This document shows positions 10,808 to 18,234 of a DNA stretch of 64,000 nt, piece after piece (within the stretch, counting starts at the first letter, position 1; every line of letters starts with the position of its first letter). Location of the stretch: positions 1 through 64,000 of the forward strand of contig MEOK01000026.1 in the NCBI GenBank assembly GCA_001769195.1, in the 5' to 3' direction. Made by a program: the position numbers and the translations under genes. Under the pieces are notes generated by a model. The model did not search any database, was not told where the DNA came from, and worked only from the letters and a program-made list of their open reading frames with translations. Source of the DNA: Bacteroidetes bacterium GWF2_40_14 (GTDB lineage Bacteria; Bacteroidota; Bacteroidia; Bacteroidales; UBA932).

Positions 10808-11992
10808 TTAGTTTTTTTTGGATAGTACTATTGCGTCGTCGATTATGTTCCATTCCAGACCGGCACTTTCTGTAATCAGTTCAATAATCTCCTTTGGATC
10901 ATAGGATTTTAGCAATTTGCCGGAAAATCTTAAAGAGGAGAGATTTTCGTCCTGTAATACCAGTTTGAGGCCGTAAAACCTCTTTATCATTGTTGTAAGT
11001 TCATTCAGTGGAATGTTATGGAACCAGGTCTGGCCGTCTATCCATGAATTGTACTCTCTTACATCTACTTGTTGTGTTACAATTGACTGATTGCTCTGGT
11101 TATACCTTATCTGGTCACCCACGGCCAGTAATACTTGCTGGCTGTTTACTCCAACCTGTACAGATCCCTCGGATAGAGTCACATGGTGCGATGCATCATC
11201 ATCATAGCAACTTACATTGAAGTGTGTGCCCAATACCTTTGTTGTCAGCTTTTTTGTCTCAACAATAAATGGCGTTTTGTCTTTCTGTTTTGCTACTTCA
11301 AAATAGGCCTCTCCCTTGAGATAGACCCGTCTCTCCTTTCCGGTGAAGGTTACCGGATATCTTAATTCACTCTCTGCATTCAGCCATATTTTTGTGCCGT
11401 CGCTCAAAGTAATCTGGAATGTGCTTGCTATAGGAATTTTAAGGGTATTGTACTTAACCTCTGTTCCCTCTTTGGTCCCGGAATATGATAGACCGCTGGA
11501 CTCTTCGTTTTCAATCTTGACTCCTCCGTCCTCAATATTTGCCTTTAGCCCGGACAGTGCGACCTCCCTTCCATCCGAAAGCACCAGTGTTGGTGACTGA
11601 GACTTTATGACTGCCACTTTAATGTCCTTGTCGGCAAATTGTATCGGTTTATCCTTATAGTAATCATAAATGCCAAGAGTCAGCATTAGCAATGCCACGG
11701 CTGCAGCAGAGGTTATATATGTAAAGATGTTCCTCTTTCTCTTCTGTATGTGTCTTATTTTGATGCTTGCCTCTTCACCTAGGATGGTGTCAAGAATCTG
11801 CCTTGCTTCTGCCTCCTCGCATGCATTCAGTTTCCTGTTGACCTTACCGGCAACATACAACTTTTGAATACTCAGGAAGTAGCTCTTGTTTTGAGCTGAC
11901 TCTTCAATCCAATTCAATAGCTTCTGGTTTTCCTCAGTGGTGCTCTGATTGTTTAAAAACTTGACAATAATTAAATCCATTTCTATCTTCAT
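10808..11992 (-). CDS. FecR family anti-sigma regulator
   Basis: Central TM (YITSAAAVALLMLTLGIYDYY), FecR motif 'ITLSDGTKIWLNAESELRYPVTFTGKERRVYLKGEAYFEV', C-terminal DUF4974-like domain. Confidence 0.93.
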   Translation of the reverse strand: MKIEMDLIIVKFLNNQSTTEENQKLLNWIEESAQNKSYFLSIQKLYVAGKVNRKLNACEEAEARQILDTILGEEASIKIRHIQKRKRNIFTYITSAAAVALLMLTLGIYDYYKDKPIQFADKDIKVAVIKSQSPTLVLSDGREVALSGLKANIEDGGVKIENEESSGLSYSGTKEGTEVKYNTLKIPIASTFQITLSDGTKIWLNAESELRYPVTFTGKERRVYLKGEAYFEVAKQKDKTPFIVETKKLTTKVLGTHFNVSCYDDDASHHVTLSEGSVQVGVNSQQVLLAVGDQIRYNQSNQSIVTQQVDVREYNSWIDGQTWFHNIPLNELTTMIKRFYGLKLVLQDENLSSLRFSGKLLKSYDPKEIIELITESAGLEWNIIDDAIVLSKKN

Positions 11993-12012
11993 TTATATTA
12001 TAACGACATGAC

Positions 12013-12039
12013 GGGTATCATACCCTAACAAAAGGGTAT
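12013..12039. repeat. Short palindromic cluster: GGGTAT-c-ATACCC-taacaaaa-GGGTAT
   Basis: GGGTAT at 12013-12018, ATACCC at 12020-12025, GGGTAT at 12034-12039; direct copies 21 bp apart, just upstream of fecR. Confidence 0.6.
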
Positions 12040-12077
12040 TTATTTGTCAATATATCTTTTTTATTGGAATACGTGTG

Positions 12078-12203
12078 ATGGCAGGGGACATATCAACCGT
12101 AGTATTCATTAGTGGTATGAAAGTAGCACTGATCCCTATAATTTACGGTAGTCTCATTTATCTGCTCTCGCTGATTATACGGGTTATCCCGAAGCCAAGA
12201 TAG
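12078..12203 (+). pseudogene. Decayed fragment homologous to the C-terminus of the mini-ExbB-like protein at 13045-13356
   Basis: Translates as MAGDISTVVFISGMKVALIPIIYGSLIYLLSLIIRVIPKPR*, versus MVGDISSSVLAGGLKVALVPIIYGGLIYVLSLIIRITQKTKI at 13045-13356; 26 of 41 positions identical by eye. No matching N-terminal half upstream. Confidence 0.75.
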
Positions 12204-12204
12204 G

Positions 12205-12894
12205 TTATGAAAGTTTTTCTTTAACCATATCCCTGTACTTCCTGGATATTTCAATTGATTTTTCTCCAATGTTCACGATTGAAGAGTTATATGAGGTTAT
12301 ATGCTTTTTATTTAGCAGAAATGATCGGTGTACCCTTATAAAACGATGATCCAAAACATCTTCCCATTGGGTAATCTTCATTTTTGTCCTGTACGACGTT
12401 CCTGTGGTTGTTCTTATCCATACCTCATCGTCCTTTGACTCTACATAAGTAATCGAATCAATTTCAATTGATATCTTTTTCCGTTCAGATATAAATTCGA
12501 TAAACTTCTCCTCATATTCCGATGTGAACAATTTAATCGCAATAAACTTTTCAAGCGAAATAAAGGAGATAAGCAGAACCCAGATAAATATTGGATTAAT
12601 AATAATATTAGGACAATCGTCGAGTTCATATTTTAATAAATACCAATACGAGAGAAATATTCCCAGATATTCTATGAATAATGTGGATAATGCCAGATAA
12701 AGTGAATTTAGCACACCTTTTGCCCTGTTTTTAAACGAGATATCCTTTAAGAAATACTTCGCAAACAATGCTCCCGGCAAAAACATTACTGATAATAAAA
12801 GAGCATATGAAAATGACTTCAGTAAACTTACAAGAATACCACTCATAACCAGTGTCACGAGCGACCAGTATATTATGCTGAAATACTTTTTCAT
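12205..12894 (-). CDS. Membrane-anchored LytTR-domain transcriptional regulator
   Basis: Several N-terminal TM helices; C-terminal LytTR signature 'WEDVLDHRFIRVHRSFLLNKKHITSYNSSIVNIGEKSIEISRKYRDMVKEKL'. Confidence 0.85.
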   Translation of the reverse strand: MKKYFSIIYWSLVTLVMSGILVSLLKSFSYALLLSVMFLPGALFAKYFLKDISFKNRAKGVLNSLYLALSTLFIEYLGIFLSYWYLLKYELDDCPNIIINPIFIWVLLISFISLEKFIAIKLFTSEYEEKFIEFISERKKISIEIDSITYVESKDDEVWIRTTTGTSYRTKMKITQWEDVLDHRFIRVHRSFLLNKKHITSYNSSIVNIGEKSIEISRKYRDMVKEKLS

Positions 12895-13013
12895 ACAGTA
12901 AAATTAGGTATTCTTCCGTCATATGTAAATAAATCTTTGACCCTCAAAGCACAATAGGGGGATTTGACATATCCGGAACAGGTTTTTACTTAAGCAAAAA
13001 GGAGATTATGAGC

Positions 13014-13021
13014 TAATTTTG
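13014..13021 (+). promoter_or_regulatory. Candidate Bacteroidetes -7 element (TAnnTTTG) for mini-ExbB gene
   Basis: TAATTTTG 23 bp before ATG 13045. Confidence 0.45.
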
Positions 13022-13044
13022 CTGAAACATTTAAAACCAATATT

Positions 13045-13356
13045 ATGATTAATTTATTTTACATGGGAGGTCCCCTCTTTATGAGTATCCTCACAATTGA
13101 ACTGATTTTCCTGCTTGTCGCTGCTTGGAAAGCTCCCGCCTGGGTAAAGGAGATTGGTCTGATAGCGTTGATGACAGGAATTATGAGTGTATTTACAAGT
13201 TTGTATCATGCTTTTGACGCAATTCAGATGGTAGGTGATATATCCTCCTCTGTTCTAGCCGGTGGTTTAAAAGTAGCACTGGTTCCAATTATTTACGGAG
13301 GTTTGATTTATGTTTTGTCGCTTATTATCCGGATTACGCAAAAGACTAAGATTTAG
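13045..13356 (+). CDS. Small MotA/TolQ/ExbB-like integral membrane protein (103 aa)
   Basis: C-terminal half aligns to the window's own ExbB (43966-44730): 'HAFDAIQMVGDISSSVLAGGLKVALVPIIYGGLI' vs 'QAFDAIEAAGDISPNVVAGGMKVALITTVGGLVV'. Confidence 0.75.
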   Translation: MINLFYMGGPLFMSILTIELIFLLVAAWKAPAWVKEIGLIALMTGIMSVFTSLYHAFDAIQMVGDISSSVLAGGLKVALVPIIYGGLIYVLSLIIRITQKTKI

Positions 13357-13515
13357 CGGATGTGCACCAGCCAGAGGTGCTCCAGCCCTATGCTTTCATG
13401 GCATGTGCCTAATTATCAATGCATTAACATAAAAGTCAATTTTATGTAAATTACTGAATTTCAGCGTTTGGCCATGAAAGCATAGGGCTGATCATTTCAC
13501 CTCTGTACGACCGCT
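13355..13515. repeat. Long concentric palindromic element (possible MITE or structured RNA)
   Basis: Nested arms about a common centre (~13436): AGCGG 13355-13359/CCGCT 13511-13515; AGAGGTG 13373-13379/CACCTCT 13498-13504; perfect 20 bp CAGCCCTATGCTTTCATGGC 13383-13402/GCCATGAAAGCATAGGGCTG 13471-13490; ACATAAAA 13427-13434/TTTTATGT 13440-13447. Confidence 0.85.
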
Positions 13516-13593
13516 TTAGATTTTTGAAAAAATTGTGAATTGGGACACTTTTTTACTTGATTAATCATTACATTTATCCAAAATATTAATGTT

Positions 13594-14433
13594 ATGACGA
13601 AGGAAAATGCCATCAGGATTTTTGAAAAAAAGAGAGTGCGCTCTGTATGGGATAGTGATGTAGAGAAATGGTATATTTCAATAATTGATGTTATTGAGGT
13701 ATTAACAGAAAGTACAAATCCAAGACGATATTGGAGTGATTTGAAAATTAAATTATCGATTGAGGGCAGTCAGTTGTACGAAAATATCGTACAACTCAAA
13801 TTACCATCTACTGATGGCAAATCATACAAAACCGATGTTGCTGATGTTGAACAACTCTTCCGCCTAATCCAGTCTATTCCATCACCTAAAGCAGAACCCT
13901 TTAAAGTATGGCTGGCTCAGGTTGCCCGAGAACGTCTGGAAGAAATTGATGACCCGGAACAAGGTATTGACCGGCTTTTGGAATATTATCATCGAAAAGG
14001 TTATTCTGCAAGCTGGATAAATCAACGACTAAAATCTATCGAGGTCCGCAAAGACCTTACAGATGAGTGGGAAATGAGAGGTGTAAAGAAGGGGCAGGAA
14101 TTTGCCAACCTGACAGATATCATAACTAATGCATGGGCAAACATGACCACCAAGCAGTTCAAGCAGTTTAAGGGATTAAAGACAGAGGGTCTGCGCGATA
14201 ATATGACTACAATGGAATTGATATTAAATATGCTTGCAGAAGCTACTACTACAGAAATATCAAAAGAGAAAAAGCCAACAAATCTATCAGAAAATCAGAA
14301 AATTGCGCTTGAAGGGGGCACAATTGCCGGAAACACAAGAAAAGCAATTGAAGAAAAAACCGGAAAGAAAATCGTTTCCAGACTAAATGCAAAGACAATG
14401 TTGTCAATCGACACTAAATCTGAGGAAGATTAA
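13594..14433 (+). CDS. Bro-N (BRO/antirepressor-like) domain protein
   Basis: 'VRSVWDSDVEKWYISIIDVIEVLTESTNPRRYWSDLKIKL...VADVEQLFRLIQSIPSPKAEPFKVWLAQV' resembles the Bro-N family of putative DNA-binding proteins. Confidence 0.65.
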   Translation: MTKENAIRIFEKKRVRSVWDSDVEKWYISIIDVIEVLTESTNPRRYWSDLKIKLSIEGSQLYENIVQLKLPSTDGKSYKTDVADVEQLFRLIQSIPSPKAEPFKVWLAQVARERLEEIDDPEQGIDRLLEYYHRKGYSASWINQRLKSIEVRKDLTDEWEMRGVKKGQEFANLTDIITNAWANMTTKQFKQFKGLKTEGLRDNMTTMELILNMLAEATTTEISKEKKPTNLSENQKIALEGGTIAGNTRKAIEEKTGKKIVSRLNAKTMLSIDTKSEED

Positions 14434-14460
14434 TCTGGATAAATTACGCAGTTTGTTGCG

Positions 14461-14522
14461 CATAGCCCGCGATGCAACCTCAGGTTTTCGAAGAAAACTG
14501 GAAAGTTGTAGAGCGGGCTATG
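14461..14522. repeat. Concentric imperfect hairpin downstream of the Bro-N gene
   Basis: CATAGCCCGC 14461-14470 / GCGGGCTATG 14513-14522 (perfect 10 bp); inner GTTTTC 14484-14489 / GAAAAC 14493-14498; same centre ~14491. Confidence 0.75.
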
Positions 14523-14576
14523 TGGAATAAATGTGCAATGGAGAAACAGATTATGTACAACCCCAAAGCAAATTCC

Positions 14577-14584
14577 TATCTTTG
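14577..14584 (+). promoter_or_regulatory. Candidate Bacteroidetes -7 element (TATCTTTG) for ABC-F gene
   Basis: TAnnTTTG match 4 bp before ATG 14589. Confidence 0.5.
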
Positions 14585-14588
14585 CACC

Positions 14589-16469
14589 ATGGCATCAATC
14601 CTCCAGGCAGAAAACATCTCCAAATCATACGGAACAAAGGTTCTCTTCGAGAATCTGGCAATCAACATAAACGAAGGCGACAAAATAGCACTCATAGCCC
14701 CCAACGGAAGCGGGAAAAGCTCTCTTTTGAAGATACTTGCAGGCAAGGACAGCTCTGATTCCGACGGAGTAGTAAGGGTGATGAGTGGTGTCAGGGTAGC
14801 ATACCTCGAACAGGACCCGGGGTTTGACGAGAACAGAGGGGTGTTCGAAGAGGTCTTTGCTGCCTCGGACTTGTTGTCATCAACTGTTGCAGAGTATGAG
14901 AGTGCGCTCAGGGCCGACGACCACAAGCGGCTGGAGAGGGCAATTCACCAGATGGATGTTATTGACGGCTGGAAATACGAGCAAAAGGTAAAGCAGATAC
15001 TTTCGCGACTGAATATTGACAATCTCGAACAGAAAATGGGAGATCTCTCGGGAGGGCAGAAAAAGAGGGTTGCACTTGCGGGGATGATGATTCACGAGGC
15101 AGATTTCATAATCATGGACGAACCGACCAACCACCTCGACCTTGATGTTATCGAGTACCTGGAGGAGTATCTTAAACGCAGTCAGGCAACCATACTCATG
15201 GTTACACACGACCGGTATTTCCTGGACAGGGTCTGTAACCAGATACTGGAACTTGAGAACGGGAAAATGTATACATACCGTGGCAATTACTCCTATTTTC
15301 TGGAGAAGCGGGACGAGCGGATTGACAACCTCAACACAGAGACAGAGAGGGCCCGCAACCTGCTCAGGGGAGAGCTGGACTGGATGAGAAGGATGCCTCA
15401 GGCAAGGGCAACAAAGGCAAAATACAGGATAAATGCGTTTTACGACCTTAAGGAAAAAGCAGGACAACAACACCGAGAAAAGAGTATCAAGATAGACGTA
15501 AAGAGCTCCCGTCTGGGTAAGAAAATCATCAACTGCAAGGGTGTCAGCCATAATTATGACAATTTTCGTACAATTGATGATTTCACATACAATTTTGCCA
15601 GAGGCGAGAAAATTGGAATGGTCGGACCCAACGGCGTCGGAAAATCAACTTTCCTTAATGTAATTACAGGGGCCATCCCTCCCGTAAGCGGAGAGATCGA
15701 ATGGGGAGAGACCGTCGTTTTTGGATATTACCGCCAGAACGGACTCGAATTTAACCCTGATGAGACTGTAATTGATGTTGTGAGAAATATTGCTGAAGTA
15801 GTAACGCTTGGCGACGGCAATGCAATAAATGTGACCCAGTTCCTTACTCAGTTCCTTTTCCCCCCTTCAATACAAAACACAAAAGTTGAAAGACTCAGTG
15901 GTGGTGAAAGAAGAAGGCTCTATCTGGTTACAGTACTGATGAAGAACCCCAATTTCCTGATTCTTGACGAGCCCACGAACGACCTTGATATAATGAGCCT
16001 GAATGTACTGGAGGAGTATCTCAGCAACTTTCCCGGTTGTCTGCTGATTGTCTCTCACGACAGATATTTTCTGGACAAGCTTGCCGACCATCTGTTTATA
16101 TTTGAGGGAGATGGAGTGATAAAAGACTTCGTTGGCAAGTACACCGACTACCGAGAGGTAATAAAGGAGAGGGAGAGAGAAATTTCCCAGTCGGCAAAAG
16201 CAGAAAAGCAGGAGATAAGAGAGCAGGAGAAACAGGATAAAGAGGTCCCAAAACAGGTAAAACGAAAGCTTACATTTAAAGAGCAAAAAGAGCTTGAATC
16301 TCTCGAACAGACAATCGCAGAACTCGAAAAAGAAAAGAGCAGCCTTGAAGCTGCCCTTTCTTCAGGTACAATGTCACCCGAAAAGCTTATGATCTCTTCC
16401 AACAGGATTATGGAGGTAATTGCCCTTCTCGATTCCAAAAGTGAACGCTGGCTCCACCTCAGCGACTAA
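14589..16469 (+). CDS. ABC-F family ATP-binding protein (Uup-like)
   Basis: Two ATPase domains (GPNGVGKSTF, LSGGQKKRVALAGMM, LSGGERRRLYL, DEPTNHLD, DEPTNDLD) and C-terminal coiled coil; start moved to internal Met 14589 (MASILQAENISKSYG) rather than 14472. Confidence 0.92.
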   Translation: MASILQAENISKSYGTKVLFENLAININEGDKIALIAPNGSGKSSLLKILAGKDSSDSDGVVRVMSGVRVAYLEQDPGFDENRGVFEEVFAASDLLSSTVAEYESALRADDHKRLERAIHQMDVIDGWKYEQKVKQILSRLNIDNLEQKMGDLSGGQKKRVALAGMMIHEADFIIMDEPTNHLDLDVIEYLEEYLKRSQATILMVTHDRYFLDRVCNQILELENGKMYTYRGNYSYFLEKRDERIDNLNTETERARNLLRGELDWMRRMPQARATKAKYRINAFYDLKEKAGQQHREKSIKIDVKSSRLGKKIINCKGVSHNYDNFRTIDDFTYNFARGEKIGMVGPNGVGKSTFLNVITGAIPPVSGEIEWGETVVFGYYRQNGLEFNPDETVIDVVRNIAEVVTLGDGNAINVTQFLTQFLFPPSIQNTKVERLSGGERRRLYLVTVLMKNPNFLILDEPTNDLDIMSLNVLEEYLSNFPGCLLIVSHDRYFLDKLADHLFIFEGDGVIKDFVGKYTDYREVIKEREREISQSAKAEKQEIREQEKQDKEVPKQVKRKLTFKEQKELESLEQTIAELEKEKSSLEAALSSGTMSPEKLMISSNRIMEVIALLDSKSERWLHLSD

Positions 16470-16470
16470 T

Positions 16471-16526
16471 TAGCATATTAGCACATTAGCAAATTAGCAC
16501 ATTAGCAAATTAGCAAATTAGCAAAT
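16471..16526. repeat. 8-bp tandem repeat array, 7 copies (consensus TAGCAAAT)
   Basis: TAGCATAT TAGCACAT TAGCAAAT TAGCACAT TAGCAAAT TAGCAAAT TAGCAAAT, filling the gap between two convergent stop codons. Confidence 0.95.
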
Positions 16527-18202
16527 TACTCCATCAGTTTTTTATACTTGAACCTCTTAGGAGTAAGGTCACCCATCCTGCGTTTCTTGTTCTCTTCGTA
16601 CTCGCTGTATGAACCTTCAAAGAAATAGACCTTGGAGTCACCTTCAAATGCAAGTATATGAGTGGCAATCCTGTCCAGGAACCACCTGTCATGAGAGATG
16701 ATAACTGCGCATCCAGCAAAGTTTTCAAGACCCTCCTCCAGCGCACGGATTGTATTTACATCCACGTCATTGGTTGGCTCATCCAACAGAAGTACGTTCC
16801 CTTCATCCTTTAGTGTAAGTGCAAGGTGAAGACGGTTTCTCTCACCACCTGATAGTATTCCGCACATCTTCTCCTGGTCGGCACCGGAGAAGTTGAATCT
16901 GGAAACATATGCACGTGCATTTACCTCCTTGTTTCCAAGTTTCACGTATTCAGAATTCTGCGAAATTGTCTGGTATACAGTTTTGTCCGGATCTATCTGC
17001 TTATGTTGCTGGTCAATGTAAGCAATCCTTACTGTCTCGCCAACTGCGAATGATCCTGCATCTACATGCTCCAGACCCATTATAAGTCTGAAAAGTGTTG
17101 TCTTACCAGCGCCGTTAGGTCCAATTATTCCTACAATTCCTGCAGGAGGAAGCTTGAAGTTCAGATCCTCGAAAAGCACCCTGTCGCCAAAGGATTTTGT
17201 AACCCCCACGGCCTCTATGACCTTGTCCCCAAGACGCGGTCCGTTAGGAATGAATATTTCAAGTTTTTCATCTTTTACCCTTCCATCCTCGTTCAGCATC
17301 TTCTCATAAGCTCCAAGACGAGCCTTCGACTTTGCCTGACGAGCCTTTGGAGACATCCTCACCCACTCAAGCTCTCTTTCCAGAGTTTTACGTCGTTTGC
17401 TCTCCTGCTTTTCCTCTTGACCAAGACGGATCGTCTTCTGGTCCAGCCATGATGTGTAGTTGCCCTTATATGGAATACCCTCTCCTCTGTCAAGTTCAAG
17501 GATCCAGCCTGCAACATTGTCCAGGAAGTACCTGTCGTGGGTAACTGCAATTACGGTTCCCTTATACTGCTGAAGGTGTGCCTCCAGCCACTGGATACTC
17601 TCTGTATCGAGGTGATTGGTAGGCTCATCCAGAAGAAGCACATCCGGTTCCTTGAGCAACAACCTGCAAAGTGCAATTCTCCTGAGCTCTCCTCCGCTGA
17701 GGTTTTTTACCAATGCATCGGGATCGGGGCATTGAAGAGCATCCATGGCCCTTTCAAGCTTTGAATCAATATCCCATCCGTTTGCATGCTCGATTTTATC
17801 GGTCAGTTCACCCTGAAGTTCAATCAGCTTATTCATCTCATCGTCTTCCATAGGCTCTGCAAACTTTGCATTTACCTCTTCATATGCCTTCATGAGATCC
17901 ATAACCTCTTGTACACCCTCCTGAACAATTTGAAGAGCTGTCTTGCTTTCGTCAAGGTGGGGCTCCTGTTCGAGGTATCCCACAGTATAACCGGGTGCCC
18001 ACACAACATCTCCCTGAATCGCTGTTTCGATTCCCGCTATAATCTTTAAAAGTGTAGATTTACCTGAACCGTTAAGACCTATGATGCCAATCTTGGCTCC
18101 ATAGAAAAATGAGAGGTAAATGTCCTTTAATATTGCCTTGTTATTGGTTGGTAGAATCTTACCAACTCCATTCATAGAAAAAATGATCTTTTCGTCTGCC
18201 AT
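16526..18202 (-). CDS. ettA: Energy-dependent translational throttle protein EttA (ABC-F)
   Basis: Two ABC domains, 'LSGGELRRIALCRLLL', 'LSGGERNRLHLALTLK', EttA-like 'FEGSYSEYEENKKRRMGDLTPKRFKYKKL'. Confidence 0.93.
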   Translation of the reverse strand: MADEKIIFSMNGVGKILPTNNKAILKDIYLSFFYGAKIGIIGLNGSGKSTLLKIIAGIETAIQGDVVWAPGYTVGYLEQEPHLDESKTALQIVQEGVQEVMDLMKAYEEVNAKFAEPMEDDEMNKLIELQGELTDKIEHANGWDIDSKLERAMDALQCPDPDALVKNLSGGELRRIALCRLLLKEPDVLLLDEPTNHLDTESIQWLEAHLQQYKGTVIAVTHDRYFLDNVAGWILELDRGEGIPYKGNYTSWLDQKTIRLGQEEKQESKRRKTLERELEWVRMSPKARQAKSKARLGAYEKMLNEDGRVKDEKLEIFIPNGPRLGDKVIEAVGVTKSFGDRVLFEDLNFKLPPAGIVGIIGPNGAGKTTLFRLIMGLEHVDAGSFAVGETVRIAYIDQQHKQIDPDKTVYQTISQNSEYVKLGNKEVNARAYVSRFNFSGADQEKMCGILSGGERNRLHLALTLKDEGNVLLLDEPTNDVDVNTIRALEEGLENFAGCAVIISHDRWFLDRIATHILAFEGDSKVYFFEGSYSEYEENKKRRMGDLTPKRFKYKKLME

Positions 18203-18234
18203 AAATTATTATTTACGGCAAAGATAACATTAGA

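Noticed and set aside
13594-14433. Bro-N gene as part of an intact prophage or toxin-antitoxin pair
   Set aside because: No adjacent phage structural genes, integrase, or small partner ORF on the same strand; flanks are chromosomal genes and hairpins.
14880-15551. 223-aa minus-strand ORF (and others at 14576, 15867, 16148) opposite the Uup-like ABC-F gene
   Set aside because: Shadow ORFs antisense to a well-supported ABC-F coding frame; no recognisable domain, no promoter or upstream context.
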